From assembly GCA_013697625.1 (NCBI GenBank), contig JACCWN010000019.1, positions 23,322 through 87,321 of the forward strand: 64,000 nucleotides of DNA, read 5' to 3'. The first letter of the stretch is position 1, and every line of letters starts with the position of its first letter. Shown piece after piece: positions 8,604 to 15,632 of the stretch. Source of the stretch: Legionella sp. Lineage in GTDB: Bacteria > Pseudomonadota > Gammaproteobacteria > Legionellales > Legionellaceae. The translations under genes were made by a program, and so were the position numbers. The notes below the pieces were generated by a model that saw only the letters and a program-made list of their open reading frames with translations, ran no database searches and had not been told where the DNA came from.

Positions 8604-9173
8604 ATGAACGATAAATTATCAAATGATCAAAATAACAGCGTCCTAAAGGCCTTAAATGAAGCCATTGCGCAAGGGCCTTGGGATAAATCAAATTTCTTAA
8701 AAATGATTGGTAAAAATTTAATAGAGATTCGCGATGGCTTTTTAAATCAGCTTGATCCGGATAATCAATCACAACTAAAAACCCCATCTCACATTGTCAA
8801 TCGCATTGCCCTGCGAAGCGGGCAACAGGAAGTTTATATTTCCCTGTATTCAGCTGACGGAACAAATCTTCAATCCTGGGAAAGAATCGTAGCTAACTTG
8901 CCTAAACAAATGATTTCCAGACCTATTTATGCAGATGAAGAAGATATTAAGGCTGTATTGAGACTCAAAGAAAATAAACAAAATGAAGCGTATGTTGCCA
9001 TATATATTAATCAAACTGATATATTACCCTCCTCCGATAAAGTATTAATTGATAAATTAGGCAAGACCTTACTCAATCTCAAAGACAAAGTCCTAAACAA
9101 TGAAAATATAAGCCGCTTTGTGCATGCCTCCGGGGTTTATCGTTTAAATTATGGCCGGTTAATTAAATTATAA
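8604..9173 (+). CDS. icmQ: Dot/Icm protein IcmQ
   Basis: A 189-residue cytosolic protein, close to the 191 residues of L. pneumophila IcmQ. The N-terminal helical region (about residues 9-57) is the known IcmR/Fir-binding and membrane-active part; the C-terminal part (TPSHIVNRIALRSGQQEVYISLY through SGVYRLNYGRLIKL) corresponds to the domain with an ADP-ribosyltransferase-like fold that binds NAD+ in L. pneumophila. The gene starts 95 bp after the fir gene and precedes icmP. Confidence 0.92.
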   Translation: MNDKLSNDQNNSVLKALNEAIAQGPWDKSNFLKMIGKNLIEIRDGFLNQLDPDNQSQLKTPSHIVNRIALRSGQQEVYISLYSADGTNLQSWERIVANLPKQMISRPIYADEEDIKAVLRLKENKQNEAYVAIYINQTDILPSSDKVLIDKLGKTLLNLKDKVLNNENISRFVHASGVYRLNYGRLIKL

Positions 9174-9242
9174 AGCTTAAGTCGTTCAAACCTATTTCCA
9201 CTCAACAAAGTGAATTCACTAAAAGTTTGATTGAATTGGGTG

Positions 9243-9248
9243 TATACT
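9243..9248 (+). promoter_or_regulatory. TATACT -10 element upstream of icmP
   Basis: TATACT occurs 30 bp before the icmP start, the same hexamer and nearly the same distance as upstream of icmT. This suggests that icmP-icmO begins a separate transcript. Confidence 0.55.
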
Positions 9249-9278
9249 AAAATTATCAACTCTTAAAAGTTTCTACCC

Positions 9279-10418
9279 ATGGCACAGCAGCAACAATCAG
9301 GTGGTGGTGGCAGTTCAGACAATTCGATGGCGCCGATCTGGATTACAGTATTGCTGTTTCTTACTGTTTATTTGATTTGGTATGCTGGCCATCAACACAT
9401 CGTCTCTGTCATATTTGCGATTAATGTTTTACAAGCCAAGCTTGTCAATTTTTTTATCAGCGATCAATCTCTAACAAATCAGATCAATTTGATGCAAACT
9501 TTAGATCCAAACACGGTCGATTTTAATCAAATGCTATCTTTGACACGCGGTGTTGGTGACTTTATGAGATACCCTGTGGTCCTACTTATGATTGTTTTGG
9601 CATTTATTTTGTATTCTTCCAATATAACTCTAAGGTTTCGTAAAACACATAGTATGAAAACTCTTAGAGACCAGGAGCAGTATAATTGGCCCGCGATTAT
9701 GCCAATTATCAAAGAAGATTTGGTGAGTCAGGATGTTAATAAAGGTCCTTGGGCAATGGCTTTAACCCCTTTTGAATTTGCTACAAAGTATAAACTTTTA
9801 AAAAAAGAAGATGTGTTGCTCGATACGCCTATTCCAGGACAAGAAATGACTGCTGGTATTAGACGTGGAGATGCAAAGCGGGTATTTACCATGCAATTGG
9901 GACCTTATTGGGACGGTTTTGAGCGATGCTCCCCTCACACCTATGCCTTGGCTGCGGTTTTTCTTGCAAGGATAAACCGAGATCGGGACGCTGCCAACAA
10001 TATTTTAAAGGCTTTAGATAAAAGCTTTGTGACTGGCAAGCCAGATTTTTCAGTTGCAAGACCGATATTAAAAAAATACCAGCACTCTGAATTGGTTCAA
10101 GAAATTTTATCTAAACATGCATATACACTCACAATCATGGCCTCCCTAATAGAGGGTGCTCGGGATGATGGCGTTGTGCCTAGTGCGGAATTTTTATGGC
10201 TTAAGCCTGTAGATAGGCGCTTATGGTATATGCTTAACTGTATAGGCAGACAAACCCCTTTTTCCGAGGTGGGCGGGCCTTTTGCACACTGGCGTGCAGA
10301 AAAAGCAATGGGCAGACGCTCTTTGGTACCTATGATAGATGAAGCCATAAAAGCGCTGGAAATTGCTATCAAAGAAATTAAATTAAAACCTCGTCAAATG
10401 GAGGATCTACAGCCATGA
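9279..10418 (+). CDS. icmP: Dot/Icm coupling-complex protein IcmP (DotM)
   Basis: A 379-residue inner-membrane component of the T4 coupling complex that sits with DotL/IcmO. A Gln/Gly-rich N terminus is followed by two membrane segments (around residues 17-50 and 95-112) and a large cytosolic domain. In L. pneumophila that domain carries a basic patch that recognises acidic E-block signals of some effectors; here it is rich in Arg/Lys (AGIRRGDAKRVF, RRLWYMLN, MGRRSL). The stop overlaps the icmO start (ATGATG at 10415), showing coupling. Confidence 0.94.
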   Translation: MAQQQQSGGGGSSDNSMAPIWITVLLFLTVYLIWYAGHQHIVSVIFAINVLQAKLVNFFISDQSLTNQINLMQTLDPNTVDFNQMLSLTRGVGDFMRYPVVLLMIVLAFILYSSNITLRFRKTHSMKTLRDQEQYNWPAIMPIIKEDLVSQDVNKGPWAMALTPFEFATKYKLLKKEDVLLDTPIPGQEMTAGIRRGDAKRVFTMQLGPYWDGFERCSPHTYALAAVFLARINRDRDAANNILKALDKSFVTGKPDFSVARPILKKYQHSELVQEILSKHAYTLTIMASLIEGARDDGVVPSAEFLWLKPVDRRLWYMLNCIGRQTPFSEVGGPFAHWRAEKAMGRRSLVPMIDEAIKALEIAIKEIKLKPRQMEDLQP

Positions 10419-12769
10419 TGCGCGGAATTGATTCTCGTAATGAAATAGACCCTACGCTTCTCCTAAGGGATACTCGTTCTTTGACCCAAAGGATTGCGCA
10501 TTTCTTTGCTGACCCAACAAATGTCTCCATTATTTTGTTTAGTTTAGCAGCAGCCTCATTTTATTATCCAGAAACCGCTACACTCTTACTCATTTTTGGC
10601 GTTTTTTCCTTTATATATAGTTACACACGCAAACAGAAATTGCCTTTCAGACTTCCTCAAATTGCCCGTGTAAAAGATTATAATGATCTAAAACCAGGAA
10701 TTAATAAACCTAATATTTCTCGAGGTATTTCCTATTTTGGAAATGAACGTAAGTCTGGAGAAGAACTATGGTTCGCTAATGAAGACATGCGTACACATGT
10801 ATTGATTTTTGGTTCCACCGGTAGTGGTAAAACCGAAGCCTTAGTCTCCCTGGCTTATAATGCATTAATTCAGGGTAGCGGATTTATTTATGTTGATGGT
10901 AAAGGAGATAACTCTCTGTACGCAAAAATATTTTCCTTGACTAGAAGTATGGGGCGTGAAGATGACCTGTTGCTGATTAATTTCATGACAGGTGCTCGAG
11001 ACATTGTGGGCCCTCAAGAAAAAAGATTATCTAATACGCTCAACCCTTTTTGCCAAGGCTCTTCTAGCATGCTCACCCAATTGGTAGTCAGTTTGATGGG
11101 AGGATCAAGTCAATCTTCAGATGGTGATATGTGGAAGGGGCGGGCCATAGCTTTCGTTGAGGCATTGATGCGGTTATTGGTTTATATGCGAGATGAGGGT
11201 GCTATTTTACTTGATGCCAATTCAATCCGAAATTATTTTGATTTGCAGCGATTAGAATCAATCATTATAGACAAAGTTTTTCCTAGAGATGATCAAGAAA
11301 GTGTCAATATTGAGCAAATTCCTAAACTAGTAACCGACCCCTTGCGCAATTATCTTAATACCTTACCAGGGTATAATAAAGAGAAAAAAGGCAAACAAGT
11401 ATCGCAAGTGTTAGAGCAGCATGGATTTATTACCATGCAGCTTGTGAGAAGTTTTTCATCATTAGCTGATACTTATGGACATATCATCCGTACGAATTTA
11501 GCAGAGGTAGACTTCAAGGATGTGGTATTAAATAGAAGGATTCTTGTTGTACTGTTACCTGCTTTAGAAAAATCTCCTGATGAACTATCTAACTTAGGAA
11601 AAATAATTGTGTCATCATTAAAAGCGATGATGGCTGCAGGATTAGGTGAAGAAGTGGAAGGTGATTACAGGGATGTTATATTGCGTAAGCCCACGAATGC
11701 CCCAACCCCTTACATGTGCATACTTGATGAGTACGGATACTATGCTGTTCAAGGCTTTGCTGTTGTGCCAGCGCAGGCAAGATCCCTAGGATTTTGTGCG
11801 GTTTTTGCAGGACAAGATATGCCAGCCTTTCAAAAAGCATCCAAAGAAGAAGCCGCATCTATTGGCGCGAACACAAATATAAAAATTTGTATGAAATTAG
11901 AAGATCCCACTGAAACTTGGGATTTCTTTACGAAAACTGCAGGTGAAGCTTATGTTACGAAAGTAGACTCTTTTCAGACAAAAGACGGTAGTGTCGCTAA
12001 CAGTTATATGGATACAAAGAGTTCTTCTTTCGAGAAGCGAGCGCGTGTAGATCTGTTGGATCTAAAAGAACAAACAGAAGGTGAGGCGCATATATTCTTT
12101 AAATCGATCATTGTCAGAGCACGTATGTTTTATGCAAATCCCAAGCCCGTTAAACAATTAAAAATCAATCAATTCTTGAAAGTCGAGCCACCAGCAGATG
12201 ATTATCTTATGAAGCTGCAAAAACAATTGATATCTTTTCAAAATATCATTGCAAGTGGTGATTTGAGTATTAATAAGTATGTAGAAAATGAAGAGATCAA
12301 TGCCATCACCAAAGCCTTGCGTGATTCCACTATAGTAGAACCAATTGAACGAGGGGTTGCAGCCCTGATTGCTTATCATGGTTTGAATGAGCCCGAACCA
12401 GTAGAGAATTTAATTGAAGAAGAAGTCGAAGGCGCACTAACCATCTTTAGTGGCTTAAGAATCAATACGAAGGCCCCACCCCTTTTAGTCAGTGATAAGG
12501 TACAATTTGCTTTGCCATTATTGCCTATCAATGAAACTAGAAATCACATGATGTTGATCGAACGTTTGACAGGCTCTAAAGACAAGTATGCAGGGACTGT
12601 ATCCAACGAATTAATTAAGGACTTCCAGTTAGCAACCAGTTACCCTCCAGAAGAAAGAGACGTCATTCCACCTGATGAATTAACCTACATTGTCAGCCAA
12701 CTTTCTGAAAAATTTGCTGCTGAAAGAGCAAAAGCGATTAAAAAAAGCGAAGAAGAACCTACTGAATAA
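10415..12769 (+). CDS. icmO: Dot/Icm type IV coupling ATPase IcmO (DotL)
   Basis: A 784-residue VirD4/TraG-like ATPase that brings substrates to the Dot/Icm channel. Two N-terminal membrane segments (about residues 38-70) precede Walker A GSTGSGKTEAL (Lys139) and a Walker B-like segment CILDEYGYY. The long C-terminal tail beyond residue 590 is the part that binds DotN/IcmJ, IcmS-IcmW and LvgA in L. pneumophila. The protein is one residue longer than L. pneumophila DotL (783). It overlaps icmP by 4 bp. Confidence 0.96.
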   Translation: MMRGIDSRNEIDPTLLLRDTRSLTQRIAHFFADPTNVSIILFSLAAASFYYPETATLLLIFGVFSFIYSYTRKQKLPFRLPQIARVKDYNDLKPGINKPNISRGISYFGNERKSGEELWFANEDMRTHVLIFGSTGSGKTEALVSLAYNALIQGSGFIYVDGKGDNSLYAKIFSLTRSMGREDDLLLINFMTGARDIVGPQEKRLSNTLNPFCQGSSSMLTQLVVSLMGGSSQSSDGDMWKGRAIAFVEALMRLLVYMRDEGAILLDANSIRNYFDLQRLESIIIDKVFPRDDQESVNIEQIPKLVTDPLRNYLNTLPGYNKEKKGKQVSQVLEQHGFITMQLVRSFSSLADTYGHIIRTNLAEVDFKDVVLNRRILVVLLPALEKSPDELSNLGKIIVSSLKAMMAAGLGEEVEGDYRDVILRKPTNAPTPYMCILDEYGYYAVQGFAVVPAQARSLGFCAVFAGQDMPAFQKASKEEAASIGANTNIKICMKLEDPTETWDFFTKTAGEAYVTKVDSFQTKDGSVANSYMDTKSSSFEKRARVDLLDLKEQTEGEAHIFFKSIIVRARMFYANPKPVKQLKINQFLKVEPPADDYLMKLQKQLISFQNIIASGDLSINKYVENEEINAITKALRDSTIVEPIERGVAALIAYHGLNEPEPVENLIEEEVEGALTIFSGLRINTKAPPLLVSDKVQFALPLLPINETRNHMMLIERLTGSKDKYAGTVSNELIKDFQLATSYPPEERDVIPPDELTYIVSQLSEKFAAERAKAIKKSEEEPTE

Positions 12770-13024
12770 TATCTTTATACAAATTATGTGTATAAATGGT
12801 AATAAATCTTTTACCAGATTACTTTATTTTCATTCTAACAATGCGGTTAAATAATTTTATTAGATAAAATTCATCAATTACTACCGAAGGTGTCTATGGA
12901 AATACGTATAAGCACTAGTAATTTTTAGTAATTCATTGTAACTTAAACGATATGAAAATTTTACTTTGTATTTATAAATGTATGCTTGGCAAGCGCGTGG
13001 TCTTTCTAAAATTGAGGATACTGA

Positions 13025-13588
13025 GTGAAAGTATTGCTTAGTAAGGCTGTGATCCTAATTCAACTCCTAGGGTTATTTGCTTTATTGGAAATAAGTGGGT
13101 GTCGAAGAGCAACTTATGTTAATGATGTAGTACCAAGTTTGCCTTGTAAGGTGGAAGGGGCTTGTGATGCGACTATCATTAAATTTATAGATAGTCTCAC
13201 TAAAAGCGGTATAACAGTGATTACTATGGGTCAGTCCTTTTTAATCAGTATTCCTGCTTGTGCTTTGTTTGAAGATGAGACGCCCCATTTAGCCTGCAGT
13301 TCTTATGGATTGTTAAACGATATAGCATCTTTTTTAAAACAATTTCGAAAAATAGAAATACATGTTACAAGTTACAGCAGTAAATACATTTCTGTTCAGA
13401 GGGAGCGTGCTTTAACCTTAGCACGATCGCGGGTTGTTGGTGAATATTTATGGTCACAAGGAATAGACAGTCGTTTTATTTTTACCCAAGGACTAGGTAG
13501 TGATAAACCGATAGTTAGTTCCCTTTTGGGGGGTGATAGATCACCTAATGCCCGAATTGAAATTACTTTTAGACGAGCGGTAGCCTGA
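13025..13588 (+). CDS. icmN: Dot/Icm outer-membrane lipoprotein IcmN (DotK, LphA)
   Basis: A 187-residue lipoprotein with an OmpA-like peptidoglycan-binding domain. The GTG start at 13025 gives a basic N terminus and a hydrophobic stretch ending in a lipobox-like ISGC (residues 23-26). The C-terminal half has the OmpA pattern, with VTSYSSKYISVQRERALTLARSRVVGEYLWSQGID and NARIEITFRR. DotK is a peripheral part of the L. pneumophila outer-membrane core complex. A 255-bp gap separates it from icmO, so it probably has its own promoter. Confidence 0.88.
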   Translation: MKVLLSKAVILIQLLGLFALLEISGCRRATYVNDVVPSLPCKVEGACDATIIKFIDSLTKSGITVITMGQSFLISIPACALFEDETPHLACSSYGLLNDIASFLKQFRKIEIHVTSYSSKYISVQRERALTLARSRVVGEYLWSQGIDSRFIFTQGLGSDKPIVSSLLGGDRSPNARIEITFRRAVA

Positions 13589-13639
13589 TAGTAAATTGTT
13601 CGATGTATATGATTGAGCAATGTACTCAAAGAGGATTAC

Positions 13640-13924
13640 ATGAATAGAGAAGCATGGAATTTAATTAAGCAAAATAAAAACTTTTATATTCATGTGTATA
13701 GACGTGGTATAAAAGTATTGATTGGTATGCTGATAATAAATGGACTTTTACAGTTATTAATTTTTTATTTTTACTTAGTACAGCCTGAGCCTAATTATTA
13801 TGAAACCAATGGGGTTACAGAACCTAGGCAGTTAAAACCACGGTCTATTCCTAATTATACATCGGTCCCTTTGTTAGAGCCTGACCCGCCGCCAGAAAAT
13901 TTAGAAAGAGATATACCCCAATAA
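13640..13924 (+). CDS. icmM: Dot/Icm inner-membrane protein IcmM (DotJ)
   Basis: A 94-residue protein with an N-terminal cytosolic head (MNREAWNLIKQNKNFYIHVYRRG), one membrane segment and a short Pro-rich periplasmic tail (LLEPDPPPENL). DotJ is a truncated relative of DotI and forms a hetero-complex with it. The start at 13640 follows GAGGATTAC and reproduces the family N terminus; the earlier in-frame ATG at 13613 has no ribosome-binding site and adds nine residues. Confidence 0.92.
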   Translation: MNREAWNLIKQNKNFYIHVYRRGIKVLIGMLIINGLLQLLIFYFYLVQPEPNYYETNGVTEPRQLKPRSIPNYTSVPLLEPDPPPENLERDIPQ

Positions 13925-13937
13925 TTTAGAGGTTTAT

Positions 13938-14579
13938 ATGGCTGAAGACGCCTTAGTTACGGTTGGTTTGAGAAACAAGTTTTATAAAGACAGTCAGCGT
14001 AAGGTAATTCTTGCATTATTGATTGCTATTATTATTAATTTGATTATGGGATCTATCTTACTATATATCTTGACCCATCCCCCTATGCCAAAATATTTTG
14101 CTACAAGTATTAACGGCCGAATCACGCCGCTTGTGCCTTTAAATGAACCTAATCAATCAACGGCAGCTATATTACAATGGGCAAATCAAGCAGCCATAGC
14201 GGCATTTTCATATAATTTTGTTAATTACAGGGATGAGCTTCAAGCGGCAGCTGGTTATTTTACAGATGCTGGGTGGACGCAGTTTAAACAGTCGCTAAAA
14301 GATTCAAATATAATATCCGCAGTAACAACGAAAAAATTAATACTTTCTGCTGTTGCTACCCAAGCCCCCATTGTTATGGAAAGTGGGGTATTGAATGGCG
14401 TCTATTCATGGCGTGTACAAATGCCTATATTAGTGACTTATCAAAGTGCCAGTCAGTTTACCCCAGAAAATTATATTGTTACCTTGTTAATCACCAGAGT
14501 GTCAACCTTAAGTACGTTTAGGGGCATAGGAATAGCACAGATCGTAGTAATGCCTTCTTCTGGTGGGGTTATTCCATGA
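13938..14579 (+). CDS. icmL: Dot/Icm inner-membrane protein IcmL (DotI)
   Basis: A 213-residue protein with a cytosolic head (MAEDALVTVGLRNKFYKDSQRK), one membrane segment around residues 29-52 and a periplasmic domain with a VirB8-like fold in the L. pneumophila homologue. The motif TAAILQWANQAAIAAFSYNFVNYRDEL is strongly conserved in the family. It starts 13 bp after icmM and overlaps icmK by 4 bp. Confidence 0.95.
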   Translation: MAEDALVTVGLRNKFYKDSQRKVILALLIAIIINLIMGSILLYILTHPPMPKYFATSINGRITPLVPLNEPNQSTAAILQWANQAAIAAFSYNFVNYRDELQAAAGYFTDAGWTQFKQSLKDSNIISAVTTKKLILSAVATQAPIVMESGVLNGVYSWRVQMPILVTYQSASQFTPENYIVTLLITRVSTLSTFRGIGIAQIVVMPSSGGVIP

Positions 14580-15628
14580 TTCAAAAGATGAATCAGTATT
14601 TTAAATTCTTTTTTATTATGATTTTAGCGATGCTTCAATTTTCTCTTTGCTATGCTCAACAACAAGACGCACAGCAAGCTTTACAACAATTAAGACAATT
14701 ACAACAACGTTTGTCTCAGAAACAAGAACCAACTGCTCCTCCCTCTAATACAGGAGCATTACCACCTGCAAGAGCTCAGGCCAGATCACAGGTCCCCGAA
14801 GCGCCTAGGGTTGAACCCAATGCCCCGGTACAAACGGTACCTGATGATGCAACGGAAATAATTGAAAATAAAGCATTTAAAGATATGTCCAAGAGCCTCT
14901 TTCCGCTTAAACCTGAACAGATCGTTCATTTAAAACAGATGTATCATACAAATGAATACGCTCAAAATTCGCCAGTAGGGACCCCCCCTAAGCCCACGGC
15001 CACGTCTCAATTTGTTAATTTATCTCCTGGTTCCACTCCCCCCGTTATACGATTATCACAAGGATTTGTATCCTCTTTGGTTTTTCTTGATTCTACCGGT
15101 GCTCCATGGCCAATAGCGGCTTATGATTTGGGGGATCCAACGGCTTTTGATATACAATGGGATAAAACCAGCAATACGCTGATGATACAAGCGCTCAGAC
15201 TGTATAATTACGGTAATTTAGCCATAAGATTGCGTGGTTTGAATACACCTGTCATGTTGACACTGATACCTGGTCAAAAAGCGGTGGACTACCGTGTAGA
15301 TTTACGTATTCAAGGATTGGGACCAAATGCTAAAAGCATGCCACTAGAGGAAGGAATTCCACCCTCGGCAAGTGATTTGTTGCTCCATGTTTTAGATGGG
15401 GTTCCTCCTGCTGGAAGCCAGCGGCTTATAATCAGTGGTGGAGATGCACGCGGGTGGCTTTTAAACGAAAGAATGTATGTTAGAACCAATCTTACTATAT
15501 TGTCACCAGGTTGGGTAGCGTCTATGACTAGTGCCGATGGAACTCATGCCTATGAAATGCATAAGTCCCCGGTTTTATTAGTTTCCTGGCATGGAAAGGT
15601 CATGCAACTTAAGGTAGAAGGGTTATAA
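14576..15628 (+). CDS. icmK: Dot/Icm outer-membrane core protein IcmK (DotH)
   Basis: A 350-residue exported protein with a signal peptide ending near CYAQQQ, a Gln-rich coiled stretch (QQALQQLRQLQQRLSQ), a Pro-rich linker and a C-terminal beta-rich domain similar in role to VirB9. The C-terminal half (LSPGSTPPVIRLSQGFVSSLVFLDSTGAPWPI, then YDLGDP) is typical. DotH forms the outer-membrane ring with DotC, DotD and DotG. The start overlaps the icmL stop (ATGA). Confidence 0.95.
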   Translation: MIQKMNQYFKFFFIMILAMLQFSLCYAQQQDAQQALQQLRQLQQRLSQKQEPTAPPSNTGALPPARAQARSQVPEAPRVEPNAPVQTVPDDATEIIENKAFKDMSKSLFPLKPEQIVHLKQMYHTNEYAQNSPVGTPPKPTATSQFVNLSPGSTPPVIRLSQGFVSSLVFLDSTGAPWPIAAYDLGDPTAFDIQWDKTSNTLMIQALRLYNYGNLAIRLRGLNTPVMLTLIPGQKAVDYRVDLRIQGLGPNAKSMPLEEGIPPSASDLLLHVLDGVPPAGSQRLIISGGDARGWLLNERMYVRTNLTILSPGWVASMTSADGTHAYEMHKSPVLLVSWHGKVMQLKVEGL

Positions 15629-15632
15629 ACAA

